Assembly: GCA_034114085.1 (NCBI GenBank)
Contig: JAXEWB010000049.1
Coordinates: forward strand, 62,001 to 126,000
Length of the DNA stretch: 64,000 nt
Origin: Spiro-02 sp034114085
GTDB lineage: Bacteria > Spirochaetota > Spirochaetia > Sphaerochaetales > Sphaerochaetaceae
Reading direction: 5' to 3'
The position numbers and the translations under genes were made by a program. The notes beneath the pieces were generated by a model. That model worked only from the letters and a program-made list of their open reading frames with translations. It did not search any database and was not told the origin of the DNA. Shown piece by piece: positions 7,808 to 16,470 of the stretch (positions are counted from its first letter, which is position 1; each line of letters begins with the position of its first letter).

Positions 7808-8800
7808 ATGAAAAAAACAGTTGCAATGTTGTTTTCAATCATTCTGATGGCTGGCCTGTTATTCGCAAACGGTCAGGGAGAAACTACTTCGGGAAGCAAA
7901 GACACTGATTTTCCGAAAAAAGAAATCACTGTGATTGTTCCTTGGAATCCGGGTGGAACGAACGACTTGATGGCTCGTGCCATGCAGCCGATTGCAAAGA
8001 GCATGTATAACATTGATCTCGTAGTCAAGAATGTTCCTGGTGGTGGAAGTGCGGTTGGTATTGCTGAAGTACTGACTGCTAAACCCGACGGGTATACAAT
8101 CGGTCTTGCTTCCAGCTCCTATCTGGCTTTAATGGCTCAGGGCAGAGTTGCCACCAAGATGGATGAGATGACGAACATCGTCAATGCCTCGAGCGAGCCA
8201 GTGGTCTTGGTCACCAAGAAGGGCGGAACTTATGCAACGGCGAAAGAACTCATCGATGTTGCTATTGCGAATCCTGGAAAGGTTTCTTGCGGCATTCCTG
8301 GTTCGAACAACGTCAACCAGGCCTATGCGACACTACTTGCCGAAGCTACGAAAACGACCTTCAACTTCATGCCTTTTGACGGAGGATCCCGTGTTGTCGC
8401 AGAACTGCTTGGCGGACATGTAGATTGCGGTGTCTTGAAGCCAAGTGAAGTCATCACTCAGGTTCGTGCCGGTGGCCTTGTCGTTCTTGGTGTCTTTAAC
8501 AAAGAGGGCCTTGGGTTGCTTCCTGAAGTTCCGACTATTGAAAAAGTTGGTTATGATGTCTTCCGCCTCGGAAACATCCAGCAGACCTCATTCCTCATGG
8601 GACCGAAGGGAATGGACCAAGCTATCGTTGACAAGATTGTCGATATCTTCACGAATATCTTGAATTCCGACGAATACAAGAAATTCGGAAATGATGTGGG
8701 AATTGTTCCCACCCCAATTTCTGGCCCTGAATTCGTTTCTTACCTGAACGAAGTTTATGCGGGTCTTGAAAAGGCAAGTGCGGAGATTTTCACAAAATAG
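7808..8800 (+). CDS. TTT transporter periplasmic binding protein (TctC family)
   Basis: This is the solute-receptor of a tripartite tricarboxylate transporter. The signal peptide covers about residues 1-20 (hydrophobic core, then LLFANG). The Bug/TctC hallmarks follow: ITVIVPWNPGGTNDLMAR, VVKNVPGGGSAVG, AKPDGYTIG and PFDGGSRVVAELLGGHVD. The length of 330 residues is normal. Family receptors bind carboxylates such as citrate, malate, tartrate or aromatic acids, so a hydroxy acid ligand would fit the neighbouring enzymes. A good ribosome binding site (AAGGAG) lies at the end of the GntR gene. Confidence 0.92.
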   Translation: MKKTVAMLFSIILMAGLLFANGQGETTSGSKDTDFPKKEITVIVPWNPGGTNDLMARAMQPIAKSMYNIDLVVKNVPGGGSAVGIAEVLTAKPDGYTIGLASSSYLALMAQGRVATKMDEMTNIVNASSEPVVLVTKKGGTYATAKELIDVAIANPGKVSCGIPGSNNVNQAYATLLAEATKTTFNFMPFDGGSRVVAELLGGHVDCGVLKPSEVITQVRAGGLVVLGVFNKEGLGLLPEVPTIEKVGYDVFRLGNIQQTSFLMGPKGMDQAIVDKIVDIFTNILNSDEYKKFGNDVGIVPTPISGPEFVSYLNEVYAGLEKASAEIFTK

Positions 8801-8865
8801 GTTTGTTATGTTGCGTGTTCCTTGGCTCCCCTATAAGGGAGTCAGGGGATAAGTCGGAGGAAATA

Positions 8866-9387
8866 ATGTCAAAACACGATACAACACAAAAATACGAAAA
8901 CATTGTTCTTGTGGTTTTCATCATAGCTTTCTCCTTTCTCTTCTATGTGGCTTCGACGAGCGAATCTTATAGTTTTGATGGCATAGCCTCCATGACTTTC
9001 CCCATGTATATCATTGGTGCGGTTGTTGTGCTCTGTTTCATCAAGTTGTTCAGGACTTATCTTACATGTAAGAAACATAAGCCTGCCATCAAAGAAGAAG
9101 AGGCTCCAGGGACGACCGTGAATGGTCTCACTGCCAAACAAGCCAGCCGAAAGATTATGTTCACATTGCTGTTCATTATGGTATATGCGCTAGTTTGGAA
9201 TCTCCTTGGATTTGCATTAAGTACCTGCTTGTTTATTTTCTTGGAGGCAAAATTTTTGAAATCAAGCACTTCATGGCTTTCCTGCCTCATTATTGGTGTA
9301 GGAGCAACTGTCGTACTCTATTTTATCTTTGGATTCTTATTCAATGTCGATTTTCCTGAGCCGATTCTTGAACTCTTGATTGGATAA
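8866..9387 (+). CDS. TTT transporter small membrane subunit (TctB family)
   Basis: This 173-residue protein has four predicted membrane segments, a cytoplasmic loop rich in Lys and Glu after the second, and the ending FNVDFPEPILELL, as usual for the small subunit of TTT transporters. The start MSKHDTTQ is preceded by GGAGGAAATA. An earlier in-frame start would add 21 residues of no likeness and lacks a ribosome binding site. It follows the binding protein gene after 65 bp and overlaps the spacing of the large subunit's ribosome binding site. Confidence 0.85.
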   Translation: MSKHDTTQKYENIVLVVFIIAFSFLFYVASTSESYSFDGIASMTFPMYIIGAVVVLCFIKLFRTYLTCKKHKPAIKEEEAPGTTVNGLTAKQASRKIMFTLLFIMVYALVWNLLGFALSTCLFIFLEAKFLKSSTSWLSCLIIGVGATVVLYFIFGFLFNVDFPEPILELLIG

Positions 9388-9400
9388 GGAGGAAAGGAAA

Positions 9401-10900
9401 GTGTCATTTACAACAATTCTTACTGGTTTTATTTCTACCATTACTGATCCGATTGGCATCCTTAATGTCCTCCTTGGTACATTTGTCGGCCTTGTCTTTG
9501 GTTCTCTTCCTGGTTTGAGTGCCACCATGGGAGTCGCTCTCCTTATTCCTATGACGTTTACCTTGACTCCGACCATCGCTATCGGCATGTTGCTTGGTGT
9601 GTATATTGGCGGCATTGCTGGCGGGGCTGTTTCTGCCATTTTGTTGAACATCCCGGGGACTCCATCGTCGGTGGTGACTACCATTGATGGATATCCTATG
9701 GTGCAACAAGGTCATGCGGCAAGAGCTTTGGGCTGGGCTGCGTTTTCTTCTGGTTGGGGAAGTATCATCAGTTGGTTATTGCTCATTACGATTTCTCCAC
9801 TTTTGGCAAAACTGTGTACAAGTTTTGGATCCCCCGAATATGCGTCACTTGCTTTCTTCGGACTGTCAATTATTGCGGCGGTTTCCGGGAAGTCTTTAAT
9901 CAAAGGACTTATTGCCGGCCTCTTTGGCGTAGTGCTTTCCTTTGTGGGCATCGACCCGATTTGGGGAGATTTGCGCTTTACCTTTGGGAACATCAACCTA
10001 ATGGGTGGCATAAGCACCATCGCGGCTTTGATTGGCCTTTATTCTATTCCTCAAATCCTTGATAGCTGTCTTAGTCCCGGAAACAAGAAAGTTTCCGGCA
10101 AGAATCTCAGTCTCAAAGAGATTGTTCCTCCTTTCAAAGAACAATGGGCAAGAAAAGCTGATATCATTCGTTCTTCCTTGATTGGAACAGTCATTGGTAT
10201 CATTCCTGCCACCGGTGGAAACGTTGCCGCTTTCATTTCTTATGATCAGGCGAAGCGATTCTCCAAGCATCCAGAGAACTTTGGGAAGGGTGATCCTTCT
10301 GGTATTATTGCTTCTGAGGCTGCAAATAACGGTGTTTGTGGAGGTGCCTTGATTCCTATGATGACGCTGGGTATTCCTGGTGATAGTGTAACTGCAGTAC
10401 TCATGGGTGGTTTGATGATTCATGGCCTACAACCTGGACCGGCCTTGTTCACTAATAATGCATTGGAAGTCGTCGGCATCTTTACTACAATTCTCATTGC
10501 GACAATTTTCATGGTATTACTTCAAGTTTTCGGTATCAAGATTTTTGTGAAGACCTTGAATGTTCCCGTACATTTTCTGGATTCCATCCTCGTCGTCCTT
10601 TCCTTGGTTGGATCATATGCAATTCGCGGCAACATGTTCGACGTATATCTGACTCTTTTTTTTGGAGTTGCTGGTTTCTTCTTGAAGAAGGGCGGATTTC
10701 CTATGGCACCGATTGTCTTGGGACTTGTTCTTGGAAATATGTTTGAAAGTGAGTTTAGGCGGGCTGTGAAACTTGGCGGAGGAAGCATCTCCATCTTCTT
10801 CAAGCGCCCTGTTGCTCTTTGTATCATCCTTGTTACGTTTGTAGTCATCATTTCTGCAATAATCAAAGCGAACAGGGCAACTGATGAACAAAATGTTTAG
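9401..10900 (+). CDS. TTT transporter large membrane subunit (TctA family)
   Basis: This is the translocation subunit with about twelve membrane helices. The TctA signature is clear near residues 60-105: GGAVSAILLNIPGTPSSV, then TTIDGYPMVQQGHAARALG. A second conserved part is LGIPGDSVTAVLMGGLM. The start chosen is the GTG (MSFTTIL, 499 residues) with AAGGAGG eight bases upstream. A TTG seven codons earlier overlaps tctB and has no ribosome binding site. With the preceding two genes this forms a complete TTT importer that closes the operon. Confidence 0.92.
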   Translation: MSFTTILTGFISTITDPIGILNVLLGTFVGLVFGSLPGLSATMGVALLIPMTFTLTPTIAIGMLLGVYIGGIAGGAVSAILLNIPGTPSSVVTTIDGYPMVQQGHAARALGWAAFSSGWGSIISWLLLITISPLLAKLCTSFGSPEYASLAFFGLSIIAAVSGKSLIKGLIAGLFGVVLSFVGIDPIWGDLRFTFGNINLMGGISTIAALIGLYSIPQILDSCLSPGNKKVSGKNLSLKEIVPPFKEQWARKADIIRSSLIGTVIGIIPATGGNVAAFISYDQAKRFSKHPENFGKGDPSGIIASEAANNGVCGGALIPMMTLGIPGDSVTAVLMGGLMIHGLQPGPALFTNNALEVVGIFTTILIATIFMVLLQVFGIKIFVKTLNVPVHFLDSILVVLSLVGSYAIRGNMFDVYLTLFFGVAGFFLKKGGFPMAPIVLGLVLGNMFESEFRRAVKLGGGSISIFFKRPVALCIILVTFVVIISAIIKANRATDEQNV

Positions 10901-10937
10901 GCAATTACAAAAACAATCCTAAAAAGCATTTCGTCTT

Positions 10938-10975
10938 AACCTCCTTGTTGGTCTGTCCTGCAAGGAGGTTGTTTA
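10938..10975 (+). terminator. Operon-end hairpin
   Basis: AACCTCCTTG (10938-10947) and CAAGGAGGTT (10961-10970) make a perfect 10-bp stem with a 13-nt loop, followed by GTTTA. It lies 38 bp after the TctA stop. The T tract is weak. Confidence 0.65.
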
Positions 10976-11183
10976 TGCTATGAAGATTACATCATATCAG
11001 TGGATTTTTTCGAGTTATTGAGAAATTGAAATCTGGATGATGGGTTCTTCTTGTCCAACGAGTTGAGTTGCTCAAGCAAGCCTTCCTCCACCTAGAAAAA
11101 ATCAGCCATTTGGCCCTTTTGGGTGAACGAGTTCCATAGATAGACGCTACCGCCTCACCTTTTGCTTTGGAAGTATGTCGTTT

Positions 11184-11732
11184 CTATTTCGCCATGATGG
11201 TCTGCAATAGGTTGTCGTTATACGAATTCGCCAGTTTGATTGCGAATGAGGCTGTGAACAGCTTGTCTTCATCTTCAATCAGAAATATGGGGATAGTGAA
11301 TCCCAGCAGGCCCGCCACACCGACTCCAGTAAGTACGGCTCCCACCGTCTTGCTGTGTTCTCCTATGAAGTCGTGGGAAAGGAACACCGTTCCTACGACG
11401 CCTGATACGAGGGATACGCTTAGCATGGTCCAGCTTGTGATGCGTAGCGCACTGTTGCGTTGTTGTACGGTGGTATATTTCTGGGCCGCCTCATTCGCTC
11501 CCGCAAGGGTGAAGAAGTCAGGTCTTGAGATTGGCCGCCCCCCTAGCATCGGGGTCCACTGGGTATCTTTCGCATACTTGACTTGATCCAGATCCTTGTA
11601 TGCTGAGTCTATGGTGATGATGCTTTCCGCATATGAGGTGGCTTGTTCAAACGACAGGTCTGGCGGTATTTGGGCGAAGATCAACCCGGACACAGAGACT
11701 AGTAGCAGTATTGTAGCGATGGTTGTTCTCAT
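11184..11732 (-). CDS. Small exported or membrane protein of unknown function
   Basis: I do not recognise this 182-residue protein. It starts with a clear signal peptide (residues 1-20, ending LIFAQ) behind AGGAGG, eight bases before the ATG. A mainly polar part with possible helices follows, then two hydrophobic segments at about 98-118 and 128-151 joined by a short loop, and a C-terminal helix. It is monocistronic, between the TTT operon and the ROK repressor. An in-frame upstream start 20 codons earlier lacks a ribosome binding site. No function can be assigned. Confidence 0.65.
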   Translation of the reverse strand: MRTTIATILLLVSVSGLIFAQIPPDLSFEQATSYAESIITIDSAYKDLDQVKYAKDTQWTPMLGGRPISRPDFFTLAGANEAAQKYTTVQQRNSALRITSWTMLSVSLVSGVVGTVFLSHDFIGEHSKTVGAVLTGVGVAGLLGFTIPIFLIEDEDKLFTASFAIKLANSYNDNLLQTIMAK

Positions 11733-11926
11733 GGCGCCTCCTTGTATAAGGATGATATCACATCCCTGTGAACCTATGATATGCATCCGCAAGGGGAAAA
11801 CAGCTCTTTTGTCGTAGGATTTTACGTTGGAGGGCAGTAGGAACGGAGGATTGTATGTCGTTTGATATAAGTCGATACACCAGAAGACTATTATTGAAAA
11901 AGTTTAATTATACTTTTGAATTTGAA

Positions 11927-13129
11927 TTACTCAATCAATTCTGGTAATGGTGTAAGGCTTAATAGTTCATTCATGTACCATTCTGCTGTTCCTTTGAGGC
12001 TATTTGCCCATTCTTGGTCGTCCGTCTTTACAATCAAACTAGGATGTCTTGATTGAAGCCGTTCTTTGAGTGCATTGAAGAAGAAGGACGAACCATTGAC
12101 CATCTTTCCACTGACAATGATTACCTCAAGTTGAAAAATCTTAAGGAAATTTTCAATTCCGATAGATAGAACCGAAGCTGCATATTCAAGCGTTTGGCAA
12201 GCGATTATGTCTTTCTTTTCTGCGGCTTTACATATCTGCAAGATATTCAACTCATTGATATGGTCCACCAGCAGACCTTGTTGACGAATTTTTAATTCAT
12301 TTTGAGTTTTATGAACAATCGCAAAATCATTGACAAGCGCTTCAAGGCAACCATATTGTCCGCAATGACATTTGGGGCCGTGCATGTCCACTATCATGTG
12401 TCCGAGTGCGCTTACGTTTCTCATGGATAGTCTTGGTATTTTTTTATCGATGATATAACCGATTCCTATACCTTCATCGAGTATTATATAAGCCAGGTTT
12501 TTATATTGAGGAAAATATGAAGAATAATATCGAGAACAGGCTGCGGAAAGTGCGACATTGCCAAAAAAAACATTATGGTTGAAACGTTCCCTGAAAAATT
12601 CCCGAATATCATTTACGGCAAGCCACGAGAATCCCGGATGGTGATGTTCTTTCGTGTAGTGATCCTTTGCAGAATTGAAGGATGTTACCACAATACCGAT
12701 GATTCTGTCCCTTTTGATATTCGCTTTTTGAAGCATTTTGCAGTAAGAGGTAAAACAGTTTTCCCTAATACTGTCGGCGGGAGTGGTTTCATCGCAATTG
12801 AATTCATCATTAAGTATGATATTGAAGTTGAGATCGATTAAAGCAGTTTGGTAAGAAAATCTACGAATGCATATGGAAAAGAAATAGCCATATTGACTGT
12901 TTAGTTGAATTATGTCACTAGGTCTTCCGACTGTAGTGGCTTCCATGTCCTTATTGGCGATAAGCAAGCCTATAAGAATAAAAGAATCAATCATGCGATA
13001 GAGCGTTGCGTTTTTTAGCCCTAATATCTCTGAAAGTTTCTTCCTTGTAATAGCTTTATGTTGCATTATTTGGAAAAGCAGTTCTTTTTCCTTATCTTGG
13101 AGTTCTGTAAACGTAATCAATTTATCCAT
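11927..13129 (-). CDS. ROK-family transcriptional repressor
   Basis: An N-terminal winged helix (about residues 10-65, KAITRKKLSEILGLKNATLYR) precedes a ROK sugar-kinase-like domain. The structural zinc motif is intact, GPKCHCGQYGCLEA, and the sugar-site region reads LDEGIGIGYIID. ROK repressors such as XylR and NagC release DNA on binding a sugar or sugar phosphate. The length of 400 residues is normal. It is divergent from the sulfatase/ABC operon and is its likely local regulator. The promoter TGGACT-18-TATACT ends six bases before the ATG, so the mRNA would be leaderless. Confidence 0.88.
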   Translation of the reverse strand: MDKLITFTELQDKEKELLFQIMQHKAITRKKLSEILGLKNATLYRMIDSFILIGLLIANKDMEATTVGRPSDIIQLNSQYGYFFSICIRRFSYQTALIDLNFNIILNDEFNCDETTPADSIRENCFTSYCKMLQKANIKRDRIIGIVVTSFNSAKDHYTKEHHHPGFSWLAVNDIREFFRERFNHNVFFGNVALSAACSRYYSSYFPQYKNLAYIILDEGIGIGYIIDKKIPRLSMRNVSALGHMIVDMHGPKCHCGQYGCLEALVNDFAIVHKTQNELKIRQQGLLVDHINELNILQICKAAEKKDIIACQTLEYAASVLSIGIENFLKIFQLEVIIVSGKMVNGSSFFFNALKERLQSRHPSLIVKTDDQEWANSLKGTAEWYMNELLSLTPLPELIE

Positions 13130-13135
13130 ACAAAA

Positions 13136-13165
13136 AGTATAGCCTACATTCTCACTTTGAGTCCA
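13136..13165 (-). promoter_or_regulatory. ROK gene promoter, predicted leaderless
   Basis: On the minus strand TGGACT (13160-13165), an 18-nt spacer and TATACT (13136-13141) end six bases before the ATG at 13129. No ribosome binding site is visible. Confidence 0.5.
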
Positions 13166-13207
13166 CTGAATTTTTATTTATATTTTTCAAATTGGGAATA
13201 TATATTC

Positions 13208-13229
13208 GCTATTTACCATAAGAAATAGC
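13208..13229. promoter_or_regulatory. Inverted-repeat operator candidate for the ROK repressor
   Basis: GCTATTT (13208-13214) and AAATAGC (13223-13229) are perfect inverted arms around 8 nt. They lie in the divergent promoter region about 20 bp upstream of the -35 box of the sugar-sulfatase operon. The size and AT-rich shape suit ROK operators. Confidence 0.45.
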
Positions 13230-13248
13230 AAATATGCAAAAAAATATG

Positions 13249-13278
13249 TTGACAAATAAGAGGTATATGGAATAATTA
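13249..13278 (+). promoter_or_regulatory. Promoter of the ABC-sulfatase operon
   Basis: A consensus -35 TTGACA (13249-13254) is followed after 18 nt by TAATTA (13273-13278). The binding-protein ATG lies at 13320 behind AAAGGAGG (13305-13312). Confidence 0.5.
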
Positions 13279-13319
13279 AATTCAAAATGATAAAAATTAT
13301 AGCAAAAGGAGGCTGTGCT

Positions 13320-14633
13320 ATGAAAAAAATCATGACATTGTTATTGGTATCTCTTTTGTGTTTAAGTGCAGGATTTGCCCAAGGTGGAAAGGAAGGGGGG
13401 AAGGAGCAAGTTATTTTGAAGTATTGGGCGTCTCCACTATCGAACACTGAGTACACGTTGTCCACTTGGAATCAAGTGATTGAAGGTTTCACGGCGGAAA
13501 CAGGTATCAAGATTGAAGTTGAGGTAATTCCTTGGGGGGATATGACCAAAAAGGCAACGACCGCCATTACGAGTGGCGATGGTCCGGATCTTATGGGGTG
13601 CGGCAACAACATGTCTGTTCAACTTGCTCCGACAGGTGCCCTGCTTTCTTTGTCCCCGGAGCGTATGTCCAAGGTCTGTAGTTGGGATACGTATTATGAT
13701 GCCGTTATTGGTCTCGAAGGTGAGGATCCTGTAGCTATTCCTTTGAATGTCGGTAGCACCGATATGGTCTACAATATTGAACTTTTTAGGAACATCGGCA
13801 TCACGGAAATGCCTCATGATTGGGATTCCTTTATTGCGGCTGCTCAGAAGTTGACTCGGGATGTTGATGGGGACGGCAATATTGATATATATGGTCTTGG
13901 CATGTTTGGAAAACCTACTCAAAGTTTTAAAATGTTTTATAACAGATTTGTCCAACATGGTGGTCAGCTTTTAGATGAAGACGGTATACCTGGTTTCAAT
14001 TCGAAAGCGGGTGCCGCCACTCTAAAATTCATTGGAGATATGATCGCGACATATAAGATTACCCCTCCTGTGTGTGCGGAATGGACCCAGGATGAAATGG
14101 TCAATGCCTTTATCAACGGTAAACTGGCAAGCTGCACTGTCGACAACGAGACGATTACAACGTTGAACAAGTCTTCCATGTCGGGCAAATTCGGAATTTG
14201 TGAACTTCCGTACATTCTGCCAGGAGAGATAACTGGTATTCGTTGTACTAGTCATGTTGGTGGTTCGGACATTGGTATTTTTGCAACTACAAAACACGAA
14301 GAGGAATGTCTTATGTTCCTGAAGTACATCAGCAGACCGGAGATTAATAGGCAGATTGCTGAAGCCTTTAACATCATAGCTTCTGTAAAGGCTGTGTATG
14401 AAGGTCGTGAACTTGACCCACAGACGGCGGCGCAGGTTGAAATTATGAACAATGCCTGCGTGGCTATGCCGATGGTTCCATATTTCCTCCCATCGATTAA
14501 TGATGCATCTCTTGCTGTTCAGAATGTAATGTTTGCCGCTGCTACAGGGAAAATGAATGACGCGCTGATTGCTTCTGAACTGGAGAAATTAGATGCTAAA
14601 GTTCGTGAGAATATGCGTCTGAGTGGTTATTGA
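13320..14633 (+). CDS. Carbohydrate ABC transporter solute-binding protein
   Basis: This 437-residue family 1 binding protein starts with a signal peptide (about residues 1-20, ending AGFAQGGKE). The mature part shows the usual sugar-binding-protein pattern: LKYWASPLS at the N-terminus, IKIEVEVIPWGDM, then SGDGPDL. The ATG has AAAGGAGG seven bases upstream. Two permeases follow, but no ATPase, which in such systems is often a shared MsmK-type subunit encoded elsewhere. With the sulfatases downstream, the ligand is likely a sulfated oligosaccharide. That is inference from context. Confidence 0.88.
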   Translation: MKKIMTLLLVSLLCLSAGFAQGGKEGGKEQVILKYWASPLSNTEYTLSTWNQVIEGFTAETGIKIEVEVIPWGDMTKKATTAITSGDGPDLMGCGNNMSVQLAPTGALLSLSPERMSKVCSWDTYYDAVIGLEGEDPVAIPLNVGSTDMVYNIELFRNIGITEMPHDWDSFIAAAQKLTRDVDGDGNIDIYGLGMFGKPTQSFKMFYNRFVQHGGQLLDEDGIPGFNSKAGAATLKFIGDMIATYKITPPVCAEWTQDEMVNAFINGKLASCTVDNETITTLNKSSMSGKFGICELPYILPGEITGIRCTSHVGGSDIGIFATTKHEEECLMFLKYISRPEINRQIAEAFNIIASVKAVYEGRELDPQTAAQVEIMNNACVAMPMVPYFLPSINDASLAVQNVMFAAATGKMNDALIASELEKLDAKVRENMRLSGY

Positions 14634-14696
14634 TGCTTTGCGAGAGAATAGCGGGACTTGTTCCCGCTATTCTGAATGGGAGCGCAGGTTATGTTG

Positions 14697-15602
14697 ATGA
14701 AACAAGAACAAAAAAAGAATGTATTTATATATGGGATGTTATTGCCGGCATTGATAATGGAATTGTTTATCCATATTACCCCGTTGCTTCTAGGTGTGGT
14801 TGTTTCCGTCAAAAACGTTGGGCTGAGAACCATGGGTGACTGGATTCACGCTTCGTTTGTAGGAGCTGATAATTATTTAGAATTCCTTAAACCCGGATCG
14901 ACAATGAATTCACAGTTCTGGACTTCCTCAGGAGTGACGCTGAAATATGGATTGATTGCGAAGATTTTCCATTTTCTTCTTGGATTCTGGGGGGCTTTGC
15001 TTCTAAATAGAAATTTTAAGGGGAGAGGTATTTTTCGTGTTATTTTTATGTTGCCCTATGCCGTTCCTAGTTTTATTTCAGCGATTGCTTGGAAATTTAT
15101 GTTTCAGAAAGAATGGGGGTTGATTAATTATTTCCTTGTAGATGTGGTTCATCTTATATCTGAGAAACCATTTTGGCTTGTTGGGGACAATGCAATTTAT
15201 GCTGTAATTGTAGCACAAGTATGGAGAGGCTGGTCTTTTCACTTCATTATGATCTTGGCAGGTCTACAGACCATTCCTACTCATCTATATGAAGCGGCCA
15301 CTATTGACGGTGCCGGACCTTTTACACAATTCAGAGTTATAACCCTTCCTGAATTAAAACCGATTTTAACTACTTTAATCGTTGTTAACGGTATGAAGAT
15401 TTTCAATGAGTTTGAGACGACATTCGTAATGCTGAGCGAAAATCCGCCTGCTAGTGCCAATGTAATGAGCGTGAATATATATAAACAGGCCTTTGGTAAC
15501 TTCAATTTTGGAGTGGCCTCGGCAAATGCAATCATATGGGTAGTAATCATTTTTGCGGTATCATGGATGCTTAATAAACTTCTACGTCTAAAGGAGGATT
15601 GA
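14697..15602 (+). CDS. Carbohydrate ABC transporter permease 1 (MalF type)
   Basis: This inner-membrane permease has six predicted helices. The ABC-docking EAA loop is visible as YEAATIDGAGPFTQFRVITLPELKP, in the usual position of the second half. The start chosen is MKQEQKKN (301 residues), with AGG eight bases upstream. Two earlier ATGs, five and seven codons back, are possible. It pairs with the next gene to form the pore of the importer. Confidence 0.9.
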   Translation: MKQEQKKNVFIYGMLLPALIMELFIHITPLLLGVVVSVKNVGLRTMGDWIHASFVGADNYLEFLKPGSTMNSQFWTSSGVTLKYGLIAKIFHFLLGFWGALLLNRNFKGRGIFRVIFMLPYAVPSFISAIAWKFMFQKEWGLINYFLVDVVHLISEKPFWLVGDNAIYAVIVAQVWRGWSFHFIMILAGLQTIPTHLYEAATIDGAGPFTQFRVITLPELKPILTTLIVVNGMKIFNEFETTFVMLSENPPASANVMSVNIYKQAFGNFNFGVASANAIIWVVIIFAVSWMLNKLLRLKED

Positions 15603-15606
15603 CAAC

Positions 15607-16470
15607 ATGGCAAAGAAGCGATTGACATGGAAAAAGGTCTGCTGGAATGTTTTCTTTGTTTTTAGTTTGGTATTCCTCACGTCATATGTATTAGCTCCTC
15701 TTTTGACTATGGTGCTCACTTCAATCAAACCTTTGGAGGATATACAGATTATTGAGAAGTCGTTAATTCCTGATACGTTTGATTTCAGAACCTATCAAAG
15801 GATGTGGAAGACCGTTCCTTTGTCGAAATATATAGTCAATTCAATAATTGTTGTAGGTTTATCAACGTTGTTCTCCGTAATTATTGCCATCATTGTCGGA
15901 TATGTCATGGATAGGTTTAAATTCCTAGGAAAAAAGGGATTCGGCAATATGCTTATCTTTGCACAAATGCTTCCTGGAATTTTGTTCCTACTTCCATTGT
16001 ATTTATTATTTACCCTAGTATATAGACAACTAGGAATTAAGTTGGTTGGAACATATAAAGGCTTGATTCTTACTTACATGACTTTCTCACTTCCATTTTC
16101 AATATGGATGATGAAAAGCTATTTCCATTCCATTCCAAAAGAATTGGAAGAAGCTGCGTATATTGATGGTTGTGGTTATCTAAAGACCCTGTTTAGAATA
16201 ATCTATCCAGTGGCAAGGCCCGGAGTGATAGCTGTTGCAATCTATTCGTTTTTTGTGGGGTGGGAAGAAATCATGTTCGCAAGCGTACTTACCAATGATA
16301 TGACCAGAACCATTTCTGTTGGTCTGAGAACTTATGCCGCAGCGGAAATCGTTTATTGGAATGAAATGATGGCAGCTGCCGTTACCGTGACATTGCCTGT
16401 GATCATAGTATTTCTATTCCTACAGAAATATCTTGTGCAAGGGCTGACTGCTGGAGGTGTGAAAGAATGA
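15607..16470 (+). CDS. Carbohydrate ABC transporter permease 2 (MalG type)
   Basis: This second permease has 287 residues and six predicted helices. The EAA loop reads EAAYIDGCGYLKTLFRIIYP. A ribosome binding site AAAGGAGG overlaps the end of the first permease gene. Its TGA stop overlaps the ATG of the first sulfatase (ATGA), so transport and desulfation are translationally coupled. Confidence 0.92.
   Translation: MAKKRLTWKKVCWNVFFVFSLVFLTSYVLAPLLTMVLTSIKPLEDIQIIEKSLIPDTFDFRTYQRMWKTVPLSKYIVNSIIVVGLSTLFSVIIAIIVGYVMDRFKFLGKKGFGNMLIFAQMLPGILFLLPLYLLFTLVYRQLGIKLVGTYKGLILTYMTFSLPFSIWMMKSYFHSIPKELEEAAYIDGCGYLKTLFRIIYPVARPGVIAVAIYSFFVGWEEIMFASVLTNDMTRTISVGLRTYAAAEIVYWNEMMAAAVTVTLPVIIVFLFLQKYLVQGLTAGGVKE

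Noticed and set aside
11040..11160. Transposase remnant on the minus strand
   Set aside because: Two short frames can be read but are split by stops and match nothing I recognise.
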